Source: Haloactinomyces albus
GTDB taxonomy: Bacteria > Actinomycetota > Actinomycetes > Mycobacteriales > Pseudonocardiaceae
Direction of reading: 5' to 3'
Assembly (NCBI RefSeq): GCF_031458135.1
Contig: NZ_JAVDXW010000001.1
Span: 930,001 to 994,000, forward strand
DNA: 64,000 bases
The notes below the pieces were generated by a model that had not been told where the DNA came from, did no database searches, and saw nothing but the letters and a program-made list of their open reading frames with translations. Of this stretch, positions 57,253 through 64,000 are shown in pieces. The stretch's first letter is position 1. Every line of letters starts with the position of its first letter. A program made the translations under genes and the position numbers.

Positions 57253-57930
57253 TCAGGGCAGCGTCCAGTCGATGGGGTCGGCCCCCTGCTCGCGCAGGAG
57301 TTCGTTCGCCCGGCTGAACGGCCGCGACCCGAAGAAACCCCTGTCCGCCGACATCGGGCTCGGATGCGGCGACTCGATGCACGGCACGTCCGGCATCAGC
57401 GGACGCAGGCTCCGAGCATCACGCCCCCACAGGATCGCCACCATCGGCTCGGAACGTCCGGCCAGCGCCCGGATGGCCTGGTCGGTGACCTCTTCCCAGC
57501 CCTTGCCCCGGTGCGAGGCGGACTTGCCCGGCTGCACGGTCAGTGCGCGGTTGAGCAGCAACACTCCGCGCTCGGTCCACGGGGACAGATCACCATTGGT
57601 GGGCAGCGGATGCCCCAGATCCTCGGAGTACTCCCGAAAGATGTTGTTCAGGCTGCGCGGGACGGGGTGCACATCCGGGGCGACGGCGAAACTCAGGCCT
57701 ATCGGATGACCGGGTGTCGGATAGGGGTCCTGCCCCACGATCAGCGCGCGCACCCCGTGAAAAGGCTGCTGGAACGCCCGCAGCACGTTCTCCCCGGCCG
57801 GGAGATACTGCCTGCCCGCGGCCACCTCGGCACGCAGAAAGTCGCCCATCGCGGCGATCCGGTCCGCCACCGGCTCCAGTGCCTCGGCCCAGCCGGGCTC
57901 CATGATCTCGTTCAAGGGACGTGCGCTCAC
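57253..57930 (-). CDS. ung: Uracil-DNA glycosylase
   Basis: Removes uracil from DNA at the first step of base excision repair. The GTG at 57930 gives 225 aa that line up with mycobacterial Ung from [13 protein letters not shown] on. The water-activating motif [10 protein letters not shown] has Asp at 68 and the catalytic His is in ESPHPSP at about 189. It lies on the opposite strand to rpmB, converging across the terminator. Confidence 0.95.
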   Translation of the reverse strand: MSARPLNEIMEPGWAEALEPVADRIAAMGDFLRAEVAAGRQYLPAGENVLRAFQQPFHGVRALIVGQDPYPTPGHPIGLSFAVAPDVHPVPRSLNNIFREYSEDLGHPLPTNGDLSPWTERGVLLLNRALTVQPGKSASHRGKGWEEVTDQAIRALAGRSEPMVAILWGRDARSLRPLMPDVPCIESPHPSPMSADRGFFGSRPFSRANELLREQGADPIDWTLP

Positions 57931-58318
57931 ACCGGAAACCCTAGCGAGAAAGCCGATCAACTCCGCACGCGCCCCCGAACTCCTCCGCAACATCACCGTC
58001 CGAAGGAATCGGTCTATTTGGAGATTTTGATCACACTCTTTCGGGTGTAGTGCCGATGCCGATCCACGATCGACCGCCGCACCGGAAACCGAGTCGTGCT
58101 CTTCCCGAATCAGCAGCTGTCGCGGTCATCGGAACTCGCAGGCGGAGGCCGGGCCTCGCCCGCTTCCCCGTGTCACACCGTCACCCGCTCTTCGAGCACC
58201 GACGACAGCGCAACGAAGTGTTTTGGTGGCTTCACACCGCTCGGTCGGCTAGGTTCCGGGTACTCGAACTCTGCGCACACACCGTAGAAGGCACGCCCTG
58301 GAGGTGGCCTACAAGCTC
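57931..58318. other. Intergenic interval between ung and the MFS gene
   Basis: About 390 bp separating two divergent genes. Promoters for both must lie here; no repeat, hairpin or recognised regulatory motif was seen, and open frames have no ribosome sites. Confidence 0.4.
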
Positions 58319-59662
58319 ATGACTGCATCGAAGACAGGGGAACTCCCATCCGGAGAGCAGTCCCTGCTGCGACGCGCGGTGGCCGCGGCGGCCATCGGAA
58401 ACTGCACCGAATGGTACGACTTCGGCGTTTACGCCTATGTAGCGACCTACGTCGGTGCCGCCTTCTTCCCCGGCGACAACACCACGGCGCAGACACTGTC
58501 GGCTTTCGGTGCCTTCGCGCTCTCCTTCCTGCTGCGTCCCCTGGGCAGCTTGTTCTTCGGCCCCTTGGGCGACCGGATCGGACGTCAGCGCGTCCTGGCA
58601 ATCACGATCCTGTTGATGTCGGGCTCGACATTCGTGATCGGGCTACTGCCCGAATTCGGCACGATCGGCTACTTCGCGCCGATACTGTTCCTGCTGTGCC
58701 GGATGCTGCAGGGCTTTTCCACCGGCGGTGAGTACGGTGGTGCGGCGACCTACATCGCGGAGTACGCGCCGACCAAGCGCCGTGGTTTCTACGGAAGCTG
58801 GCTGGAGTTCGGCACGCTGGTCGGGTTCGGACTCGGCGCGCTGGTTCCCACCGCCCTGATCCTGAGCCTCAGTGATCCCGCCATGCATTCCTGGGGCTGG
58901 CGGATCCCGTTCCTGATCGCCGGGCCGCTCGGTGGTGTCGGACTTTACCTGCGCAAGAAGCTGGAGGACACTCCGGCATTCAAGCATCTGGAACAGTCGC
59001 ACAACATCGCGAAGTCCCCGCTGAAGTCGATGCTCGTCGACCACTGGCGCACGCTGCTGGTCCTGATGGGCATCGTCGTGATCATCAACGTCGGCAACTA
59101 CACGCTGCTGACGTACATGCCGACCTACCTCAAGCAGACACTGAACATTTCGGACACGGCGGCGCTGATCCCGTTGATCATCGTCATCGTCCTGCTGCTC
59201 GTGCTGATCACCTTCGTCGGCAGGCTCTCCGACACGGTCGGCCGCAAACCCGTGTTCCTGTCCGCCTGCATCTGCTTCATCGTGCTGCCCATTCCGGCCT
59301 TCATGTTGATCGCCCAGGGCAGCTGGATCACGACCCTGCTGGGACTGACACTGCTCGGGCTCTGCCACGTCCAGCTGATCGGGCCGCTCGCGGCGACCCT
59401 GCCCGCGATGTTCCCGACGAAGGTGCGCTACGCGGCCTTCTCCATCGGCTACAACGTCGCCACGTCGGCCATCGGCGGCACCACGCCATTGATCAACGAC
59501 GCGATGGTCGAACTAACCGGGAACAACTTCTTCCCCGCCTACTATCTGATGGGCGCGGCCGCACTCGGGATCATCCCGGTGCTGCTGATGAAGGAAACGG
59601 CGGGTAGACCGTTGGACGAGGGGGAAGCCGCCACCGACGCGGCAACCGCCAAGACCGCCTGA
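58319..59662 (+). CDS. MFS transporter, ProP/MHS-like
   Basis: A 447-aa inner-membrane proton symporter of the metabolite:H+ group, likely taking up a compatible solute or an organic acid. The N-terminus has GNCTEWYDFGVYAY, and the loop 2-3 motif is GDRIGRQR; loop 8-9 repeats it as GRLSDTVGRKP. The middle helix has FSTGGEYGGAATYIAEYAP, typical of proline/betaine and citrate members. Twelve segments are visible. GGAGG is about 14 nt before this ATG, and an in-frame GTG at 58304 is possible. No osmosensing coiled-coil tail as in E. coli ProP is visible. Confidence 0.87.
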   Translation: MTASKTGELPSGEQSLLRRAVAAAAIGNCTEWYDFGVYAYVATYVGAAFFPGDNTTAQTLSAFGAFALSFLLRPLGSLFFGPLGDRIGRQRVLAITILLMSGSTFVIGLLPEFGTIGYFAPILFLLCRMLQGFSTGGEYGGAATYIAEYAPTKRRGFYGSWLEFGTLVGFGLGALVPTALILSLSDPAMHSWGWRIPFLIAGPLGGVGLYLRKKLEDTPAFKHLEQSHNIAKSPLKSMLVDHWRTLLVLMGIVVIINVGNYTLLTYMPTYLKQTLNISDTAALIPLIIVIVLLLVLITFVGRLSDTVGRKPVFLSACICFIVLPIPAFMLIAQGSWITTLLGLTLLGLCHVQLIGPLAATLPAMFPTKVRYAAFSIGYNVATSAIGGTTPLINDAMVELTGNNFFPAYYLMGAAALGIIPVLLMKETAGRPLDEGEAATDAATAKTA

Positions 59663-59669
59663 GATCCGG

Positions 59670-59708
59670 CCGTGGCGGTGGCGCTGGTCGAGCACGTCAC
59701 CGCCACGG
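59670..59708. terminator. Bidirectional terminator between MFS and thiL genes
   Basis: CCGTGGCGGTG pairs exactly with CACCGCCACGG (11 bp) around 17 nt, between the stops of two convergent genes. Confidence 0.8.
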
Positions 59709-59712
59709 TTGC

Positions 59713-60702
59713 TCAGCGCCAGTGCTGCCAGCCCGGATCCTCCTCGTACTCCGCACCGTCCACGGTGACGCCGTGGCCCTCGGTGACCGAGCCGATTGCC
59801 ATCCACTCCTCCGGAAGCGGCTGATCCGCCGAGAACGTGGCCACCAGGGCCTGGTCCTCCCCTCCGGTGAGCACCCAGTGCCGGGCGTCCTTGCCGAGCG
59901 CGGAAGCGACCTCGACGAGTCGCTGCGGTATTTCCAGCAAGTCGGTGCGGAGGTCGATGGCCACCCCGGAGGACTCCGCGATATGGCCGAGATCGGCCAG
60001 CAGGCCGTCCGAGACGTCCACCATCGAGGTGGCACCCGCCGCTGCGGCCTGCGGCCCCGCCGCATAAGGCGGTTCCGGCACCCGGTGCGCCCCGACCACG
60101 GCCACCGGGGAGCGGAAACCGCGCCCCAGCACCGCCCACCCCGCCGCGGCCCATCCCAGCCGCCCCGCGACCGCCACGACGTCACCGGGGCGCGCACCGG
60201 AACGGGTGACCGGTGATCTCCCCTGCAGATCACCGAACGCCGTGACGGAAATCGTCAAGGCGGTGGCAGTGACCATGTCACCACCGGCGATCCCCACCCC
60301 GGCACCATGGGCTTCCTCCCACATGCCCGCGGCAAGCTCGTCGACAACGGTCGTCGGCAGGTCCGGCGGACACCCCAGACCGACCAGCAAGCCCGTCGGT
60401 ACCGCTCCCATCGCCGCGATATCGGACAGGTTGACCGCGATGGCCTTGCGCCCCGCCTGATGCGGGGTCGACCAGTCCAACCGGAAATGCACGTTCTGCA
60501 CGAGCAGATCTGTGGTCGTCACCACGCGACCGTCGGGAGCTGCCAGCACGGCGGCGTCATCACCGGGACCGAGCAACGTCCCCGAAGGCTGTGTGCGATC
60601 GGAGGTCACTCGGTGGATGAGGCCGAACTCACCCAGTTGAGAAACGGTCTGTGCGTCCTCCGACGAATCCGGACCCAACCGGGGCCTCCCTTTCCTGAGC
60701 AT
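59713..60702 (-). CDS. thiL: Thiamine-monophosphate kinase
   Basis: Makes thiamine pyrophosphate, the last step of thiamine synthesis. The 329-aa product has LGPGDDAAVL near residue 44, TTTDLLVQNVHF and NLSDIAAMGAVPTG; then GIAGGDMVTA and DVSDGLLADLGH, ending with LTGGEDQALVATF. These are the AIR-synthase-like ATP- and Mg-binding loops. The gene is divergent from the Lrp-domain gene with 72 bp between starts. Confidence 0.95.
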   Translation of the reverse strand: MLRKGRPRLGPDSSEDAQTVSQLGEFGLIHRVTSDRTQPSGTLLGPGDDAAVLAAPDGRVVTTTDLLVQNVHFRLDWSTPHQAGRKAIAVNLSDIAAMGAVPTGLLVGLGCPPDLPTTVVDELAAGMWEEAHGAGVGIAGGDMVTATALTISVTAFGDLQGRSPVTRSGARPGDVVAVAGRLGWAAAGWAVLGRGFRSPVAVVGAHRVPEPPYAAGPQAAAAGATSMVDVSDGLLADLGHIAESSGVAIDLRTDLLEIPQRLVEVASALGKDARHWVLTGGEDQALVATFSADQPLPEEWMAIGSVTEGHGVTVDGAEYEEDPGWQHWR

Positions 60703-60774
60703 TCGCTCGGTTCAATGGGGTAGCTTTCTGCCAAGTTTCCTACCTTCCGTTTCCACGACACGAAGGGGCATGCC

Positions 60775-61008
60775 ATGGTTCAGGCCTACATCCTCATCCA
60801 GACAGAAGTCGGCAAAGCAGCTGCCGTCGCCGCCGAAATTTCCGGGTCCACCGGGATCATCAGCGCCGAGGACGTCACCGGTCCGTATGACGTCATCGTG
60901 CGAGCCGAGGCCGAGAACGTGGACCTGCTCGGCAAGATGGTGGTCGCCAACATTCAAAACGTCGAGGGCATCACCCGCACCCTGACCTGCCCCGTGGTTC
61001 ATCTTTAG
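60775..61008 (+). CDS. Stand-alone Lrp/AsnC ligand-binding (RAM) domain protein
   Basis: The 77-aa protein is a lone regulator-of-amino-acid-metabolism domain, starting VQAYILIQTEVGKAA, with the GPYDVIVRAEAEN region typical of the family. There is no helix-turn-helix, so it cannot bind DNA by itself. Such proteins may mix with full Lrp regulators or bind amino acids. Ribosome site GAAGGGG lies just upstream. Widely conserved beside thiL in actinobacteria. Confidence 0.9.
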   Translation: MVQAYILIQTEVGKAAAVAAEISGSTGIISAEDVTGPYDVIVRAEAENVDLLGKMVVANIQNVEGITRTLTCPVVHL

Positions 61009-61098
61009 GGCCCACGTTCGACGTGTCCGCGGATGAGCCGGACCACTACGGCAGGGACCGGTACACGCACCGGCTCCGTCTCGTGCTGTAGTGGTTGC

Positions 61099-61680
61099 GT
61101 GGCTGAGCAGCAACCGACTTCCGCAGTGCCTCGCTGGGTCATGATCGTGGCGATCACGCTCGGTGTGCTGTTGGCTGCCGGAGTGGTCACGATCGGACTC
61201 GTCGGCAGGCAGATGCACAACGAAGCTTCCCAAGCCTCGAAGGCCGCCGAACAGGCGCGCCGGAGCGGTCCGCTCGCGCTGCCGCCCGTATCCGCGCCGA
61301 AAGCGGAGTCCCCGGAGTGCGCCGCGGTGCTCGCAGCACTGCCACGCGAACTCGCCGTGGACGATTCCGGGGTCCCACGCCGGAAGTTGACCCAGCCTGC
61401 TCCCCCCGGAGCGATCGCCTGGGGTGACGCGCAGCATGATCCGATCATCGTGCGCTGCGGAATCACCGCGCCGACGGAACTGACTCCGACCTCGCGCCTG
61501 ACGAATGTCTCCGGAGTCGACTGGCTACCGATCAGCCAGGGCGGCAAGACCACGTGGCTGGCCGTGGACCGCCCGGTCCACGTCGCCCTGACCGTATCGC
61601 AGGAGGTAGGCACCGGGCCGGTGCAGACGCTGTCACGCATCCTCGGCAAGACTCTCCCCAAGCAGGAGGTCTTCCCCTGA
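61099..61680 (+). CDS. DUF3515 membrane-anchored protein
   Basis: About 193 aa from the GTG at 61099; an ATG at 61033 would add 22 residues including two Cys but has no better ribosome site. One membrane helix at about 12-35 anchors an extracytoplasmic domain, which has two Cys (SPECAAVL and IIVRCGIT) likely forming a disulfide and the block SGVDWLPI. Function unknown; the family is conserved next to ddl and the RAM gene. It converges on ddl with a 4-bp gap. Confidence 0.82.
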   Translation: MAEQQPTSAVPRWVMIVAITLGVLLAAGVVTIGLVGRQMHNEASQASKAAEQARRSGPLALPPVSAPKAESPECAAVLAALPRELAVDDSGVPRRKLTQPAPPGAIAWGDAQHDPIIVRCGITAPTELTPTSRLTNVSGVDWLPISQGGKTTWLAVDRPVHVALTVSQEVGTGPVQTLSRILGKTLPKQEVFP

Positions 61681-61684
61681 TCGC

Positions 61685-62776
61685 TCAGCGCAGGCCGGTC
61701 CCCCGCGCCAGGGCCGTGTCGATCAGGATGCCGAGCACCGAGGCGTAATCCACTCCCGTCTGTGCCCACATCCGCGGGTACAGCGAGATCGCGGTGAATC
61801 CCGGCATCGTGTTCACCTCGTTGACGATCGGCTGTCCTTCGTCGGTGACGAAGAAATCCACCCGGGCCAGCCCCTGGCAGTCCAACGCGCGGAACGCCGT
61901 GACAGCGGCCGCACGCAGCCGCTCGATCGCGTCGTCGCCGATCTTGGCGGGAATGTCGAACTCGGTCACATCATCGAGGTACTTGGACTCGTAGTCGTAC
62001 CACTCGGCCTCACCGGTGACCCGCAGTTCCGCGGGCAGCGACGCCTCGATGCGGCCGTCGGGGAACTCCAGCACCCCGCACTCGACCTCGCGGCCGGTGA
62101 CCGCCGACTCGATGATGACCTTCGGATCGGTGCGGCGGGCTTCGGCAACGGCCGCATCCAGGTCCGCGTAGTCGGTGACGCGGGTGATTCCGAGCGAGGA
62201 TCCCGCACGGGCGGGTTTGACGAACACCGGAAGGCCGAGCCGCTCCCGCTGGACCTCGTCCAGCGTGCGTTGATCACGGCGCAGCACCTCGTAGGAACCC
62301 ACGTCCAGTCCCTCCGCGGCCAGCAGTTTCTTGGCGTACTCCTTGTCCATCGCCACCGCGCTGGACAGCACCCCGGCACCGGCGTAGGGCACCTCGGCCA
62401 ACTCCAGCAATCCCTGGATGGTGCCGTCCTCACCGAATGCCCCGTGCAGCACGGGGAAAACCACGTCGACCGAGGACAGCACCTCGCCGGCCCGGCCCGG
62501 TTCGAGCAGCACCAGATCACTCCGGGTGGGATCACCGGGCAGAGTCAGCGCCGCACCGGAGGCCACCTCCGGCTCCGTACGGTCGCGGATCTCCAGTTCC
62601 CGCGGATCGTCGGTACCCAACACCCACGCACCCTCGCGGGTGATACCGACCGGGACGACTTCGAAACGCTCCCTGTCGAGATGCGCCAGCACGCTGCCTG
62701 CGGACACGCAGGAAATGCCATGTTCGGTGCTGCGTCCGCCGAAAACGACCGCCACCCGGGTCTTGCGCCGTGTCAT
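61685..62776 (-). CDS. ddl: D-alanine--D-alanine ligase
   Basis: Joins two D-Ala for the peptidoglycan stem. The 363-aa product has the N-terminal [16 protein letters not shown], serine loop and [20 protein letters not shown], then ATP-grasp [14 protein letters not shown] and the omega-loop Tyr in YDYESKYLD. This Tyr favours D-Ala rather than D-lactate at the second site. C-terminal motif [11 protein letters not shown] binds metals. There is no sign of a resistance-type ligase. Confidence 0.95.
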   Translation of the reverse strand: MTRRKTRVAVVFGGRSTEHGISCVSAGSVLAHLDRERFEVVPVGITREGAWVLGTDDPRELEIRDRTEPEVASGAALTLPGDPTRSDLVLLEPGRAGEVLSSVDVVFPVLHGAFGEDGTIQGLLELAEVPYAGAGVLSSAVAMDKEYAKKLLAAEGLDVGSYEVLRRDQRTLDEVQRERLGLPVFVKPARAGSSLGITRVTDYADLDAAVAEARRTDPKVIIESAVTGREVECGVLEFPDGRIEASLPAELRVTGEAEWYDYESKYLDDVTEFDIPAKIGDDAIERLRAAAVTAFRALDCQGLARVDFFVTDEGQPIVNEVNTMPGFTAISLYPRMWAQTGVDYASVLGILIDTALARGTGLR

Positions 62777-62855
62777 GAGCGGGACCATACCCGCAGTGCC
62801 ACACCTCCGCGCCAACCGCCGGAGAGTGTCCTTCGGGCTGGCACGGGCGATTGCT

Positions 62856-64000
62856 TCAGCCACCGTCTCGGACTGCTTGTACCGACTCCACCAGAACCGG
62901 CACCGTCCGCTCCAGGTCCTCGCGGGCACACGCGGCGTATCCCAGGGCCAGGCCGTACCACTGCTGCGCTCCCAGATGGTGGCGTCGCAGGCCGTCGAGA
63001 ACGAGGCCATCGCGCCGGGCACGCTCGATCACGCGCTGCTCGGCAGCAGCGTCCGGCAGTGGCAGGACGACATGGGCGCCCGCCCGGTCGCCGAACATCT
63101 CGACCCCGGCTTCGGTCAGTCGCTGTACGAGCAGTTCACGGCGCCGGGACAGCTCACGGCGAAGGCGGCGCAGGTGACGCCCGAGGTCGCCGTGGCGGGC
63201 GAACTCCGCCAGAACTCGCTGCCCCGCCGGGGCGGGACGGGTTCCGGTGCGATCACGGTGTTCGAGTACTGCCGAGGCGACGTTCCGGGGAGCCAGCATC
63301 CAACCGACACCCAGCGTGGGTGTGAGGATCTTGCTCGTGGTGCCGAGATGAACCACCACATCCGGGGCCATGGAAGCCAACACCGGTAACGGGGCGACGT
63401 CGTAGCGCAGCTCCCCGTCGTAATCGTCTTCGACGATCAACCAGCCATGGGCACGGGCCCGTTCGACCAGTGCGATACGCCGGTCGGCGGGCAGTCTTCC
63501 CCCGATCGGGTACTGGTGGGCCGGAGAGCAGTAAACGGCCCGGACATCATCGGGGACGGATTCGACCACGATCCCGGCATGATCGACCGGAGCGGGCACG
63601 ACCTCAGCTCCCGACGCCTGCAGCGCGCCCACGGCACGCTGGTACCCGGGCTCCTCCACGGCGACCCGGTCACCGGGTCGGACCACGGTCGAGGCGAGTT
63701 CGGTGAGAGCGGCCGTCGTGCCGCCCGTCGCCACCACCGAGTCCTCGTACGGGCCCTCGACGACCAGCCCCCGGTGCCGCAGCAGATGCTCCACCACCGC
63801 CGCGCGATACTCCGGCATTCCCGCGCGCTGCGGAAGCGAAGCGGGTGCGGCATCGGCGGCCGCCCGCCAGGCCCGCCGCCACGCCGCGCGGTCGATCCCC
63901 TCCGCCCACGGCGCACCGGGAGTGAGATTGACCGTGGGCTCCTCCGGTTCCCGGGGGCGCCGGGTCACCTCTCCGCTCCGGGCCGCGCCGGGCGGGGTCG
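62856..64000 (-). CDS. MocR/PdxR-type PLP-dependent regulator, 5' end beyond the window
   Basis: The visible 381 codons form the aminotransferase fold I domain. They run from VNLTPGAPW, through [23 protein letters not shown] and [13 protein letters not shown], to the lysine of the PLP-binding site in [17 protein letters not shown]. The frame stays open to the window end without a stop and has no ribosome site at its internal GTG (63968), so the N-terminal GntR helix-turn-helix probably lies outside. Without it, a plain aminotransferase cannot be excluded. It is separated from ddl by about 80 bp on the same strand. Confidence 0.8.
   Translation of the reverse strand, partial: TPPGAARSGEVTRRPREPEEPTVNLTPGAPWAEGIDRAAWRRAWRAAADAAPASLPQRAGMPEYRAAVVEHLLRHRGLVVEGPYEDSVVATGGTTAALTELASTVVRPGDRVAVEEPGYQRAVGALQASGAEVVPAPVDHAGIVVESVPDDVRAVYCSPAHQYPIGGRLPADRRIALVERARAHGWLIVEDDYDGELRYDVAPLPVLASMAPDVVVHLGTTSKILTPTLGVGWMLAPRNVASAVLEHRDRTGTRPAPAGQRVLAEFARHGDLGRHLRRLRRELSRRRELLVQRLTEAGVEMFGDRAGAHVVLPLPDAAAEQRVIERARRDGLVLDGLRRHHLGAQQWYGLALGYAACAREDLERTVPVLVESVQAVRDGG

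Overview
This is a GC-rich window of core chromosome from a filamentous actinobacterium. Evidence for this is the strong G/C bias at third codon positions, many GTG starts, the gene order rpsB-tsf-pyrH-frr-cdsA beside whiG, and a PII/Amt pair with a GlnR-like box. WhiG is the sigma factor for aerial-hypha sporulation and no flagellar genes are present, so the host is probably a spore former. Protein content and gene order look most like Pseudonocardiaceae (Saccharopolyspora/Actinopolyspora-like). The family assignment is inference from recall, and the genus cannot be fixed by eye.

Layout. 1-1.9 kb (+): a ZIP metal transporter and an MntR-like DtxR-family regulator. 1.9-7.6 kb (-): a small membrane protein, a methyltransferase, then the translation/lipid block cdsA, frr, pyrH, tsf, rpsB (transcribed rpsB to cdsA). 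7.6-8.2 kb: a non-coding stretch with a 15-bp tandem repeat and a pair of DnaA-box-like sites, followed by a secreted M23-type protein. 8.8-16.3 kb (-): whiG, xerC, dprA, comM, yraN, a DUF2469 gene, rnhB, lepB. 16.6-19.5 kb (-): rplS, trmD, rimM, khpA, rpsP. 19.7-27 kb (-): two tandem CPBP proteases, an amidohydrolase coupled to ffh, a DEAD-box helicase and a P-loop protein. 27.5-29.3 kb (-): amtB-glnK, ending at a very strong terminator with no glnD behind it. 29.4-36 kb (-): ftsY, a Pro/Gln-rich membrane protein, smc, acyP.

36.3-37.1 kb (+): a Thr-rich membrane protein overlapping a 63-aa Cys protein. 37.1-43.7 kb (-): a uridine-kinase-like protein, then an overlapping unit of GT2/GtrA fusion, GT39-type glycosyltransferase, OmpR-type response regulator and HAMP histidine kinase. 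43.9-48.7 kb (-): mutM, rnc, rpmF, a DUF177 gene, a DivIVA-like coiled-coil gene, coaD, rsmD. 48.9-56.6 kb (-): pyc, recG and a DAK2/FakA-like kinase, divergent from rpmB (+, zinc form). 57.2-64 kb: ung, a ProP-like MFS transporter, thiL, a stand-alone Lrp ligand-binding domain, a DUF3515 protein, ddl and a MocR-type gene cut by the window edge.

Most genes are housekeeping: ribosome assembly and tRNA modification, protein targeting (ffh, ftsY, lepB), chromosome maintenance (smc, xerC, recG, mutM, ung, rnhB), DNA uptake (dprA, comM) and cell-wall or metabolite supply (ddl, coaD, thiL, pyc). I saw no insertion sequence, prophage, CRISPR array, rRNA or tRNA. The unusual content is mainly in intergenic DNA (tandem repeats, paired DnaA boxes, perfect palindromes), in the metal-sensor ligands, in the missing glnD and in the sugar-transfer/two-component unit.
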